Source of the DNA: Candidatus Aminicenantota bacterium
Lineage (GTDB): Bacteria > Acidobacteriota > Aminicenantia > Aminicenantales > UBA8522
Length of the DNA: 33,711 nt
Assembly: GCA_017886205.1 (NCBI GenBank)
Contig: JAFNEO010000016.1
Span: forward strand, 1 to 33,711
Direction: 5' to 3'
The translations under genes were made by a program, and so were the position numbers. Shown one piece after another: positions 9,575 through 16,803 of this stretch; positions within the stretch are counted from its first letter, which is position 1; every line of letters begins with the position of its first letter. The notes beneath the pieces were generated by a model. It saw only the letters and a program-made list of their open reading frames with translations. It was not told the DNA's origin and did not search any database.

Positions 9575-9605
9575 GGCCGAACCCTAACGTTGTTGACTCC
9601 CTTGA

Positions 9606-9629
9606 GACAATCGCCTGACCTGGATTGTC
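9606..9629. repeat. 7-bp inverted repeat upstream of the toxin-antitoxin promoter
   Basis: GACAATC (9606-9612) and GATTGTC (9623-9629) form a perfect 7-bp inverted repeat with a 10-base centre. It lies between the permease stop and the toxin-antitoxin -35 box. No T run follows, so a terminator is unlikely. Binding by the antitoxin/toxin complex is possible but unproven. Confidence 0.4.
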
Positions 9630-9651
9630 ATAAAAACTAGAGCTAGAGATC

Positions 9652-9680
9652 TTGACAAGGAGGCCCAGTTACACCATAAT
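9652..9680 (+). promoter_or_regulatory. Strong sigma70-type promoter of the toxin-antitoxin pair
   Basis: TTGACA (9652-9657), a perfect -35 box, is followed after 17 bases by CATAAT (9675-9680). The predicted transcript start is about 9687. This rules against start codons at 9652 and 9679 for the antitoxin, because both lie inside the promoter, and favours the ATG at 9712. Confidence 0.65.
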
Positions 9681-9711
9681 GGAACCAAATCGAAACCAAA
9701 GGGTAGCCGAA

Positions 9712-9957
9712 ATGGGCACGACAATAACCGTTAAGAATATCCCCCCGGAGCTTTATGAGCGGCTCAAACAAAGCGCCGCGCTGCACCATCGGAGCATCAA
9801 TTCCGAGGTCATCGTCCTGATGGAAGAAAGCCTTGCCGCGAAAAAAAGGAAACCTGAAGATTTTCTGGCGTCCGCGAGGACCCTCAGGGAAAAAGCAGGA
9901 CGGTACGAACTGAAAAAGGAATTCATCGACAGGGCCAAGCGGGAAGGCCGGCCGTGA
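9712..9957 (+). CDS. FitA/VapB-like ribbon-helix-helix antitoxin
   Basis: From ATG 9712 the protein has 81 residues. The N-terminus (TITVKNIPPELYERLKQ) is a ribbon-helix-helix DNA-binding fold of the Arc/FitA type, followed by SINSEVIVLMEESL. The charged C-terminal half (after KKRKPEDF) would wrap and block the toxin. AAAGGG at 9698-9703 is a weak ribosome binding site. An in-frame ATG at 9679 and TTG at 9652 exist but fall within the predicted promoter. The stop overlaps the toxin start (GTGA, 9954-9957), the usual translational coupling of such pairs. It would repress its own promoter together with the toxin. Confidence 0.88.
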   Translation: MGTTITVKNIPPELYERLKQSAALHHRSINSEVIVLMEESLAAKKRKPEDFLASARTLREKAGRYELKKEFIDRAKREGRP

Positions 9958-10355
9958 TCGTCGTCGATACGAATTTGCTGGCTTATCTTTATCTCCGAAG
10001 TGAGTATTCCGAACGAGCCGATGAAGCCTTCCTTAAGGATCCCAACTGGGTTGCGCCCTTGCTCTGGCGGAGTGAATTTTTAAATGTGCTGACGGCATGC
10101 CTGAGAAGAGGCATCGTCAATTTCGAGCTGGCCATTGAAATTATGGGCGAAGCTGAGCTCCTTATGGAAGGCGGTGAATATTCCGTCGGCTCCTTAGATG
10201 TTTTAAAGCTGGCTGCACAGAGCCGCTGTTCCGCTTATGACTGCGAGTTTGTCGCTCTGGCCCGCGAACTCAACATCCCCCTGGTGACGACAGACAAACA
10301 GATACTGTCCGATTTCCCCGAAACGGCCGTGGGCCTGGACGCGTTTGGGCGTTAG
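9954..10355 (+). CDS. VapC/FitB-type PIN-domain ribonuclease toxin
   Basis: The 133-residue protein is a complete PIN domain. The acidic metal-binding residues are visible: D5 in IVVDTNLLAYL, E41 in WRSEFLNVL, D96 in SAYDCEFVALA and D114 in VTTDKQIL. Such toxins cut RNA (often tRNA or rRNA) when not held by their antitoxin. The start is GTG 9954, overlapping the antitoxin stop. The neighbouring antitoxin is intact, so the pair is probably functional. The specific RNA target cannot be read from the sequence. Confidence 0.9.
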   Translation: MIVVDTNLLAYLYLRSEYSERADEAFLKDPNWVAPLLWRSEFLNVLTACLRRGIVNFELAIEIMGEAELLMEGGEYSVGSLDVLKLAAQSRCSAYDCEFVALARELNIPLVTTDKQILSDFPETAVGLDAFGR

Positions 10356-10383
10356 TCGCAAATCATTTCCGGCCGTCGCTCCG

Positions 10384-10599
10384 CTAAGCTCCCTGCGTCT
10401 TTTGAGTATCGAGGATTCTCAGCAGTCGAGCGGTCGAATAGCACGGGACGTCGAGTTTGCCCAGGTGCCGATCATTCGACCAAATAGGGATCGCCAGCGC
10501 TCGTGCCAAAGCCCACTGGGCGCACATTAAATCGCGGGGGCTGGTCGCCGCCGAACTTCTTATTCTTGACATCAATTCGTGGCCAGGGATAGCATTCCT
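10384..10599 (-). pseudogene. Relic of a second PIN-domain gene (C-terminal part)
   Basis: On the minus strand, about 70 codons run from an in-frame stop (10600-10602) to a stop at 10384. The reading includes SPRDLMCAQWALARAL, then IPIWSNDRHL and VPCYSTARLLRIL. This is the typical C-terminal third of a PIN domain, with its last acidic residue in WSNDRH. The N-terminal half with the first catalytic Asp is absent, and no start codon with a ribosome binding site is present. It differs clearly from the intact toxin next door and faces it. It occupies most of the 342-base gap between the toxin and the GH27 gene. I interpret it as a decayed toxin gene. Confidence 0.6.
10566..10595 (+). promoter_or_regulatory. 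Probable promoter of the GH27 gene
   Basis: TTGACA (10566-10571) is a perfect -35 box, followed after 18 bases by TAGCAT (10590-10595), a 4/6 match to a -10 box. It overlaps the far end of the PIN relic. Transcription would start near 10602, about 96 bases before the ATG at 10698. Confidence 0.45.
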
Positions 10600-10697
10600 T
10601 CATGAAGGGCGACCTGGACTCCGATCTTTTTGGGAGAAAAAACATGAGGTGTCTGCGATCCACAGAGTTGCCGCGGGCCAAGCAGAGGAGGAAAATT

Positions 10698-12302
10698 ATG
10701 AAAAAGACATGGCTGATCGGCGCTGCGGCGCTGTCTGCATTGATTTCCTATGCGGCATTCGCTCCATCTCGAGAGCTTTCTCCGCGCGCTCAAATTGCCT
10801 CCACCGGTGCCCAATCATCCGTGCCCGCCGTCCACGCCCTCGACGACGGCCTGGCCCTCACGCCGCCGATGGGATGGTATCCATGGAATATCTTCGGCGA
10901 GGAGCCGCAGAACGAGAAGCTCATCAGAGAGATCGTCGCCGCGCTCGTCTCGAGCGGTCTAAAGGATGCTGGCTACGCGTTCGTCGGCCCGGACGAGGGA
11001 ATCTGCTTCTACCGCCAGGCCGACGGCCGCCTGACCACGAACCTCGAGCGCTACCCGAGCGGATTGCGCGGGCTCGGCGATTACATCCACAAGAAGGGAC
11101 TGAAGTACGCGCTCTACACGGACGCCGGAACCCGCACCTGCAGCAAGGCTATGCCGGGAACCAAGGACCACGAGTTCGAAGACATGCGTCAGTTCGCCGA
11201 ATGGCGCGCGGACTACATCAAGATCGACTGGTGCAACACCGAGGGCCAGGATATCGTCAAGACCTACACGACCCTCCACGACGCCCAGCACGCCGCCGGC
11301 CGTCCCATCGTCCACAGCCTCTGTTCGTGGGGCGATGGTTACCCGTGGCGCTGGGCCGCCGCAGTCGGGCATCTCTGGCGCACGACCACGGACATCTGCG
11401 GCCCGGGCCAGGCGGACTGGGCGAGAGCCATAAGGATAGCCTGGGCCAACGAAGGGCTGGCCGCCTTTGCTGGTCCCGGCCACTGGAACGACCCGGATAT
11501 GATGATCGCCGGGATGCCGGGGATGAGCGAGACACAGGACCGGAGCTTCTTTAGCTTATGGTGCATGATGGCCGCGCCTCTTATCGCGGGGAACGACCTA
11601 CGGTCGATGTCCGAAGCCACGATGAAGACGCTCACCAACCTGGAAGCGATCGCCATCAACCAGGATCCCCTGGGTATACAAGGGAAAGTCATCTGGGCCG
11701 ATGGAACCATCAGCCTCTGGGGGGGGAAGCCTTTGTTCGACGGAAGTCAGGCGATCCTGGTATTCAACCAGGGTCGTACCGAGGCCAAAAAGCAGATCGA
11801 ATGGTCCGAGATTGGGCTCGATGCTGCAACATCCTGCTATGTGCGGAACCTGTGGACGCAGGAGACCTCCGGCCCGCTGACCGGAGGAGTGACCGTGAGT
11901 GTGGCTCCGGATGGTGTGGCCATGCTCCGGGTCTCTACGAAGAAAGATTTCCCTCTGCCGCCCATTATCGTGGCCGATTCCTACCTCGTATCGCTCCGGT
12001 CGACGGGCGCAGCTCCGCAGAAGCTCACAGGGACGATTACGATCACCAGCAAGGGGACCGCCGAGCTGCCGCTCTGGAGAGTGGGGGAGGGGCTTCCCGC
12101 CTGGCTCTTTGTGACCGTTACCAAAAACGGCAAAAGCCAGACCTTCACCAACACAGTCTCCACGGCTGGTTTGAAGAAAGGCCTTTATCACGCCGTCATT
12201 CGGGCCGACAACACGGAGCCGGTTTCGGGGAAGCCGATGTCAGCTCTCTACTACGACGTGGACCTGGAAGTCACCCGGGATGTCAGTGGCAAGTCTATGT
12301 AA
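10698..12302 (+). CDS. GH27 alpha-galactosidase or beta-L-arabinopyranosidase, secreted
   Basis: From ATG 10698 the protein has 534 residues. AGAGGAGG at 10684-10691 fixes this start against an in-frame ATG at 10602. A signal peptide follows (KKTWLIGAAALSALISYAAF). The catalytic barrel opens with LTPPMGWYPWN. The nucleophile is D177 in YIKIDWCN, and the acid/base Asp is in GHWNDPDMM (D265/D267). The barrel is followed by the standard GH27 C-terminal sandwich and then an extra beta domain (after PPIIVADSYLV). Most GH27 members release alpha-galactose; some cleave beta-L-arabinopyranosides. The two arabinosidases upstream make the second activity worth considering, but the sequence alone does not decide. 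Confidence 0.92.
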   Translation: MKKTWLIGAAALSALISYAAFAPSRELSPRAQIASTGAQSSVPAVHALDDGLALTPPMGWYPWNIFGEEPQNEKLIREIVAALVSSGLKDAGYAFVGPDEGICFYRQADGRLTTNLERYPSGLRGLGDYIHKKGLKYALYTDAGTRTCSKAMPGTKDHEFEDMRQFAEWRADYIKIDWCNTEGQDIVKTYTTLHDAQHAAGRPIVHSLCSWGDGYPWRWAAAVGHLWRTTTDICGPGQADWARAIRIAWANEGLAAFAGPGHWNDPDMMIAGMPGMSETQDRSFFSLWCMMAAPLIAGNDLRSMSEATMKTLTNLEAIAINQDPLGIQGKVIWADGTISLWGGKPLFDGSQAILVFNQGRTEAKKQIEWSEIGLDAATSCYVRNLWTQETSGPLTGGVTVSVAPDGVAMLRVSTKKDFPLPPIIVADSYLVSLRSTGAAPQKLTGTITITSKGTAELPLWRVGEGLPAWLFVTVTKNGKSQTFTNTVSTAGLKKGLYHAVIRADNTEPVSGKPMSALYYDVDLEVTRDVSGKSM

Positions 12303-12369
12303 TTCGCCACCTTAAGATCGAGTTCGCGGCCGAAGCAGGCACAAACGGCCGTACTGATGGGCTTTGGTG

Positions 12370-12399
12370 TTGACTTCAGTTTTTGGCTGGGCATATCAT
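12370..12399 (+). promoter_or_regulatory. Orphaned promoter of the truncated serine hydrolase
   Basis: TTGACT (12370-12375) and TATCAT (12394-12399) are 18 bases apart. Transcription would start near 12406. A good ribosome binding site (AAGGAG, 12434-12439) and an ATG at 12446 follow, but the frame from that ATG stops after five codons. Confidence 0.45.
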
Positions 12400-12445
12400 T
12401 TTTCAGGATCCGTTGTCTTCCAAATTGACCGAAAAGGAGAGAGCC

Positions 12446-12882
12446 ATGCGCCGCTGGGCATAGAGCGCTACTTCTGGAAGCGCTCGCACTCAGGGTTGAT
12501 CGACACGGAGGGAGGGCTCTACCTGAACCCGCACGACCTGGCGAAGATCGCTTACCTCTTCCTCAAAAAAGGAGTCTGGCAAAAGAAGCGGATTGTGACG
12601 GCGGAATGGATCGCGGAATCCGTAACCCCAAAGGTCGAGGTGGGAACGAGCGGCGTTAAGTACGGCTTTAAATGGTGGATCTATCCTTACGGCGACGGTT
12701 CCCACGTCGCTTGGGCGGGTTCCGATTTCGGCGGTCAGATGCCGATCATCGTACCGGAGTACGACTTGGTGCTGGTCTTCACCGGCTGGAATATCCTTCC
12801 GGATGGGCCCCGACTCAGCCACCGCGAGGCGATCGACCGTGTCCTTCATACGATCATCGACCGCGCCAGCAGCGATCTCTGA
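12446..12882 (+). pseudogene. Remnant of a beta-lactamase-family serine hydrolase (N-terminal deletion)
   Basis: In frame from about 12447 the reading APLGIERYFWKR, then DTEGGLYLNPHDLAKIAYL, GFKWWIYP and HVAWAGSDFGGQ is the C-terminal third of a class C beta-lactamase/CubicO-type hydrolase. The Ser-x-x-Lys and Tyr motifs of the missing N-terminal part are absent. The ATG at 12446, with ideal AAGGAG spacing, reads five codons in another frame to a TAG at 12461. The simplest explanation is a deletion that fused the original start codon, out of frame, to the distal coding region. No alternative start in the remnant's frame has a ribosome binding site. The gene is almost certainly non-functional. 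Confidence 0.75.
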
Positions 12883-13056
12883 GCGAGATTTTTGACGGGA
12901 AAGCGTCCACTGCCTCCGACGCCTCCCGCTGCCGCTTCTTATCGAAGCCGAAGGACTGGGTCTAATTGCGCAGCCGCCCGGGACACATGCTGCTGCAGAG
13001 TCTCGCGCGGCGACGGGATGTTCACCGGGCAATCCCCGCGGCGGGGAGCTAAGGAC

Positions 13057-13085
13057 TTGACATTCTACAAGGTGTAGTATATAGT
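13057..13085 (+). promoter_or_regulatory. Promoter of the metal-efflux operon
   Basis: TTGACA (13057-13062), a perfect -35 box, and TATAGT (13080-13085) are separated by 17 bases. The predicted transcript start is near 13092, giving a leader of about 20 AT-rich bases with no clear Shine-Dalgarno sequence before ATG 13113. A small GC hairpin (TCCCC/GGGGA, 13033-13047) lies just upstream. The stretch from 12883 to 13032 holds nothing I can identify. Confidence 0.7.
13062..13080. promoter_or_regulatory. BlaI-type operator dyad inside the promoter spacer
   Basis: ATTCTACA (13062-13069) and TGTAGTAT (13073-13080) form an inverted repeat around AGG, with seven of eight positions symmetric. The TACA/TGTA core is the one known for BlaI, MecI and CopY operators. 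It sits between the -35 and -10 boxes, so a bound repressor would block RNA polymerase directly. The adjacent BlaI-family gene is the obvious ligand. Confidence 0.7.
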
Positions 13086-13112
13086 ATTCCTATAGTTCCT
13101 ATAATATTTATA

Positions 13113-13526
13113 ATGAAAGTAGTATTTAGACCTTCAAAAGCAGGCCTAGGGAAAATGTTTGGAAGTGCCGAACTGCCCGTCCTCGAAGCCCTTTGGGAGA
13201 AGAACGCCCTTACGGGACGAGAGATCTACGAGCAGGTCCGCCGGTCCAAAGAGCTAGCTTACACGACAGTCCTGACTACCGTCGGCCGGATGGTCAAGAA
13301 GGGGAGCATCCTACGGAAGAGGATGGATGGCATTTATATCTACGAGCCGGCGTGGACAAAGCTCGAATTTGAACGGCAGGCGGCCTTAGCCGTGATCAGG
13401 GGAATCGTCGAGATTTCGCCCTCGCATGCAGTTTCCGCCTTCGTGGACATCCTGTCTCAGAGCGATGCCGGCAAGCTCGACGAGATTATAAAAATCATCG
13501 AGGAGAAGAGAAAGGCTGAAGGGTGA
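13113..13526 (+). CDS. BlaI/MecI/CopY-family winged-helix repressor
   Basis: The 137-residue protein has the family layout. After a short lead (FRPSKAGLGKMFGSAELPV) comes the winged helix with LEALWEKNALTGREIYE and the recognition-helix region YTTVLTTVGRMVKKG, then a C-terminal dimerisation half. It contains no cysteine, so it lacks the CxCxxxxCxC copper site of CopY and cannot sense metal that way. In BlaI and MecI, release from DNA follows cleavage linked to a membrane M56 peptidase, and that peptidase gene starts at its stop codon. The start is ATG 13113; an in-frame ATG at 13155 would remove family-typical residues. It probably represses its own operon through the dyad at 13062-13080. Confidence 0.92.
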   Translation: MKVVFRPSKAGLGKMFGSAELPVLEALWEKNALTGREIYEQVRRSKELAYTTVLTTVGRMVKKGSILRKRMDGIYIYEPAWTKLEFERQAALAVIRGIVEISPSHAVSAFVDILSQSDAGKLDEIIKIIEEKRKAEG

Positions 13527-14509
13527 TGAGCGCCGGTGTTCGTGAACTATCCAGACGCGAAAATTTCTCTCTTTTCGGTCTCGGCGGTTTTCTCTTGTGG
13601 GTTCTCTTTTGTCTGGTTTTTTATCTTTTTCTGGCAGTGAGGTATTTCCTCCATGCGTTTATCGAAAAGTGCTTGGCGCAGTGTTCGTCGCTTATGACTC
13701 TCGCTTTCTCCACGGTTGATGGCGTCAGGTTGTCACTCGTTCTCGGTTTGCTCGTGTTGTTCTTGATAGCTTTGGCCATAAGTATGTCCGAGGTCTGGCG
13801 CGTCTGCAAATTTTCTCGTTCCCTCAAGAGGGTGGCAGGTTCCCCGCGCCTCGGCGGACTTCTCCGGGAATCAGGCCTTCCGCCCGACCGAGTTTTTCTT
13901 TTCCCGAGCGCGCTCAGTTTTGCCTGTACGGTAGGACCCTTCCTTCCCAAGATTTTTATTTCCACTCACCTCGTCGATTCGCTCAGCGATGAGGAAGTCA
14001 AAGCCGTTCTTCGGCATGAGCAGAGCCACCTCCGAAGGAGGGATCCCCTGCGTGGGGTGCTGATCGGGTTTTTCGCCCACTTTTTCTTCTTTATTCCCAT
14101 GGCCACCCGGCTCCTCCAGAGTTTAAGAAGAGATTCGGAGCTGATTGCCGACGACCACGCCCTCTCCTTTTCTCATTCACCGGCCGTTCTGGCCTCCGCC
14201 TTGGTTAAAGTGAGGCGAGATAATCTTGCCCGAGCCCACGTTGCGACCGGCTTCACCGGCGGAGACATTTTGGGTGAGAGGCTGAGCCGTATCCTGAACA
14301 CCGAGCTTCGGAACGATGCCCGGGGCCGCCGGCCGACCCCGAGCCGGGTCGTGGCCAGCCTTGTCCTTGCCCTTTCTCTTGTCTTCCTCGCGATTCCTAC
14401 CGGGAAGACCTTCCCCAAGGCGGCTCCCTGGCACTGCCATCATACCAACCACGAGGCCTGCTGTCCTTCTGGGGGAGCGGGCGGAGCTCACGCCCACTGT
14501 CGCTCTTAA
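13526..14509 (+). CDS. M56 (BlaR1-like) membrane zinc peptidase with Cys/His-rich tail
   Basis: From ATG 13526, which overlaps the repressor stop (TGATG), the protein has 327 residues. There are about four membrane helices: near 11-42 (FGLGGFLLWVLFCLVFY), near 70-92, near 175-195 (GFFAHFFFFIPM) and near 273-293. The zinc-peptidase motif is H164-E165-Q-S-H168 in LRHEQSHLRRRDPL, the M56 signature. Unlike BlaR1/MecR1 there is no penicillin-binding sensor domain. After the last helix the chain ends in about 30 residues with HCHHTNHEACC and HAHCRS, giving four Cys and six His. In BlaR1 this end is extracytoplasmic. I infer that the tail binds copper, silver or another soft metal and triggers cleavage or release of the repressor. 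A GTG at 13523 is an alternative start. Confidence 0.88.
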   Translation: MSAGVRELSRRENFSLFGLGGFLLWVLFCLVFYLFLAVRYFLHAFIEKCLAQCSSLMTLAFSTVDGVRLSLVLGLLVLFLIALAISMSEVWRVCKFSRSLKRVAGSPRLGGLLRESGLPPDRVFLFPSALSFACTVGPFLPKIFISTHLVDSLSDEEVKAVLRHEQSHLRRRDPLRGVLIGFFAHFFFFIPMATRLLQSLRRDSELIADDHALSFSHSPAVLASALVKVRRDNLARAHVATGFTGGDILGERLSRILNTELRNDARGRRPTPSRVVASLVLALSLVFLAIPTGKTFPKAAPWHCHHTNHEACCPSGGAGGAHAHCRS

Positions 14510-14565
14510 TCTGGTGGAAAAGACGACGAGCAGCAATGGTAGATAACTTAATGTTGGAGGAAAAT

Positions 14566-15345
14566 ATGAAAACTCAATCGAGGCATTCGGTATTATTGAC
14601 ACTTCTCCTATTCTTGTTGGGAGGGATGGCCGTATCTGCGATCTCAGCGCAAGAAAACCGAGCTGAATGGAGGTCGATTTCTATCGGCCTGATGGGCGGC
14701 TATGGCCACTCCGAAACGCAGGGAGGGATGGCCGATCTCAAAGCAGAGATTCTCTTCCCCCTATCTCGTAGTTTAACTCTCGGGTTGGGGTCCGGATATC
14801 TAAGCGGCTCCGGTCAGAGGCACGGGATGCGAAATGCCGGTATGATGGGCGGGATGATGAGAGGCATGATGGAGGGCCAGGAAGGGATCTCCACGGGTTT
14901 TGACCATAGGTTCCGGGGCACCCCGCTGACCGTGACCGCCTATCTCAGAAGGCCCCTCGGTTACTCCGCGGGCGTAGTTCTTCAGGGCGGGATCGGCTAT
15001 TACCTCAGCAGCTACCGGGATATCAGCCTGCAGAGAAAGCAGGCCTTCGGCCCGCACTTCGGCTTGGGAGCCGACCTCAGGATCGCCCGCAATGTCCTTG
15101 TTGTCGGCGAAGTCAACTATCGCTTCGTCAGCATCAAGGGCTTCAAGGCCGACCTCCATCCCGGGTTTGACCTCGATGATCAAGGACACCCCATGGATGG
15201 ATTCTGGTATTTCGACCAGGCTGACGGCCGATACCACTTCCGCTTGGACGATGGGCATAAGGACGAATTCAGGAGAGGTCATCCACGTTTCGACATCAGC
15301 CTCAGCGGCTTCAGCTTGAGGGCCGGTCTGAGGTTCGGTTTCTAG
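14566..15345 (+). CDS. Putative outer-membrane beta-barrel with Met-rich loop
   Basis: From ATG 14566 (GGAGG at 14556-14560) the protein has 259 residues. I do not recognise a named family. A signal peptide (LLTLLLFLLGGMAVSAISAQ) predicts export. The rest alternates short amphipathic beta stretches and ends in LRAGLRFGF with a terminal phenylalanine, the usual outer-membrane barrel signal. Residues about 85-103 form a Met/Gly/His-rich loop with seven methionines (GMRNAGMMGGMMRGMM), like methionine motifs that bind Cu(I) or Ag(I). A second loop near 205-235 is rich in His and Asp. Its place inside the efflux operon supports a metal-related role, for example metal capture or a porin. Function is inference. 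Confidence 0.7.
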   Translation: MKTQSRHSVLLTLLLFLLGGMAVSAISAQENRAEWRSISIGLMGGYGHSETQGGMADLKAEILFPLSRSLTLGLGSGYLSGSGQRHGMRNAGMMGGMMRGMMEGQEGISTGFDHRFRGTPLTVTAYLRRPLGYSAGVVLQGGIGYYLSSYRDISLQRKQAFGPHFGLGADLRIARNVLVVGEVNYRFVSIKGFKADLHPGFDLDDQGHPMDGFWYFDQADGRYHFRLDDGHKDEFRRGHPRFDISLSGFSLRAGLRFGF

Positions 15346-15371
15346 AAATCTTGACCGGAAGCCAATAGGCT

Positions 15372-15386
15372 TGGCTTAACTAGCCA
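15372..15386. repeat. Short hairpin in the gap before the TolC-like gene
   Basis: TGGCT (15372-15376) and AGCCA (15382-15386) form a perfect 5-bp stem around TAACT, in the 105-base gap between the barrel gene and the TolC-like gene. A T run (15413-15418) lies too far away for a standard terminator. It may tune expression within the operon, or mean nothing. Confidence 0.25.
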
Positions 15387-15450
15387 GGCAGCAAGGGGAT
15401 TGATATGGCAGCTTTTTTAACGGGAATTGGAAAGAATCGGGGAGGACGAG

Positions 15451-16749
15451 ATGAAAAAAGCCGTTATCTTTTTGGTCGTGGTCCTTTTGACCTTCACCGC
15501 CTTTGCTCAGGAGGCCGACCTCGACCTAGACGCGCTCGTTAGCGCGGCCTTGGAGAAGAATCCGAAGATCAAGTCCCTGGAGGATGCGGCCAGGGCCTTG
15601 AAGTTCAGGATCGGCCCCGCCGGCGCGCTGCCCGATCCAGTCATCGGGTTCGGGCTGAAGAACATGGGCCTGACGCGCTGGACGGTGGGCGAAGAGATCA
15701 TGAGCGAAGTCGGGGTCACTGTGTCCCAGATGATTCCTTTTCCCGGGAAGTTGAGCCTCAGGGCCGAGATCGCATCGACCCAGGCGGTGCGGTCCGAAGA
15801 AGACCTCAGGGCCGCAAGACTCGAGCTTGTCCGGCAAATCAAAGAGCTCTATGCCAGGCTTTTCTATTATCAGAGGTCGATCGAGCTTCTTCGTCAAAAG
15901 AAAGAAGTCCTCGAGAAGGCCCTCAAGCTGGCGGAGCTGAAATATTCGGTCGGCACGGGCGCCCAGCCGGATATCTTCAGGGCAAAGGTCGAGATATCGG
16001 GAATCGACGAGATGTCGCTGAACATGGGCCAGATGATCCGGACCACCTCGGCCAACATCAATGCGCTCCTAGCCGAGCCCCCGGACAGCCCCCTGGGGAG
16101 GGCTAAAGAAATTCCCTACCAGGAATTAACGACAGACCTCGGCTTGCTTCAATCCGCCGCCCAGGACAAATCCCCTCTCCTCAAAGCCGCTCAGCTCATG
16201 ATCGAGGAAGGGGAGACCGACGTTCGGATGGCCAGAAAAGAATATTATCCCAATTTCATGGTCCAGGTGGGAAAAGGATTTAAAGGCGCGCTGCCCGATA
16301 TGTATGAGGTCATGGTGGGGGTTGAGATTCCACTCTATGCCAAAAGGAAACAGGCCAACCTGCTGGAAGAATCGGTCTCCCGGCTGAGCGGCAGCCGCAA
16401 CGAATATGCCTCCATGAGAAATGAGGTCGGGTTTATGATCACCGAGAGCTATACCATGGCGCGGACGGCCGGCGACCTCGTCGGCCTCTACAAAGACAAA
16501 ATTCTTCCTCAAGCCCGGTTTGCCTATGAGTCTTCTCTAGCCAATTACGAAACAGGCAAAGTCGATTTTTTGATGCTCATCTCCGATATCACCAACTTAT
16601 TCACTTATGAGACGGAGTATTTTAGAAATCTCAGCAGCCTCTGGGCCTCCGCGGCCAAGCTCGAAGAGCTGACCTCCCTCGAGTTGCTCCGCCCGGCCCA
16701 AGAGGCGGCATCCGTGACGGGAAGCGGGGCAGTCTTGACAAATCGATGA
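15451..16749 (+). CDS. TolC/CusC-family outer-membrane efflux channel
   Basis: From ATG 15451, preceded by GGGGAGGA (15439-15446), the protein has 432 residues, normal for the family. A signal peptide (KKAVIFLVVVLLTFTAFAQ) is followed by two long alpha-helical repeats typical of TolC-like proteins, for example ALEKNPKIKSLEDAARAL near 31-48, with LPDPVIGFG after the first helix and YELAxx-type segments such as LKLAELKYSVGTGAQPD. The second repeat includes ARFAYESSLANYETGKVDF. No lipobox cysteine is present, unlike CusC of E. coli. Its position just before CusB and CusA makes it the outer channel of the tripartite pump. Confidence 0.93.
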   Translation: MKKAVIFLVVVLLTFTAFAQEADLDLDALVSAALEKNPKIKSLEDAARALKFRIGPAGALPDPVIGFGLKNMGLTRWTVGEEIMSEVGVTVSQMIPFPGKLSLRAEIASTQAVRSEEDLRAARLELVRQIKELYARLFYYQRSIELLRQKKEVLEKALKLAELKYSVGTGAQPDIFRAKVEISGIDEMSLNMGQMIRTTSANINALLAEPPDSPLGRAKEIPYQELTTDLGLLQSAAQDKSPLLKAAQLMIEEGETDVRMARKEYYPNFMVQVGKGFKGALPDMYEVMVGVEIPLYAKRKQANLLEESVSRLSGSRNEYASMRNEVGFMITESYTMARTAGDLVGLYKDKILPQARFAYESSLANYETGKVDFLMLISDITNLFTYETEYFRNLSSLWASAAKLEELTSLELLRPAQEAASVTGSGAVLTNR

Positions 16750-16803
16750 ACGGCGAGAGCGGGATGAAAAAAACGGCACCGAAATAAAGAAGGAGAGATC
16801 GTG

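Noticed and set aside
9652..9711. Upstream TTG and ATG starts for the antitoxin
   Set aside because: They coincide with the -35 and -10 boxes of a near-perfect promoter, and the added residues are not part of the ribbon-helix-helix fold.
10602..10697. Extended N-terminus of the GH27 protein from ATG 10602
   Set aside because: The ATG at 10698 has AGAGGAGG and begins a clear signal peptide; the upstream 32 residues would bury it.
12364..12446. Serine hydrolase start at TTG 12364 giving a 172-residue gene
   Set aside because: There is no ribosome binding site, the codon lies upstream of the predicted transcript start, and the added residues do not belong to the family.
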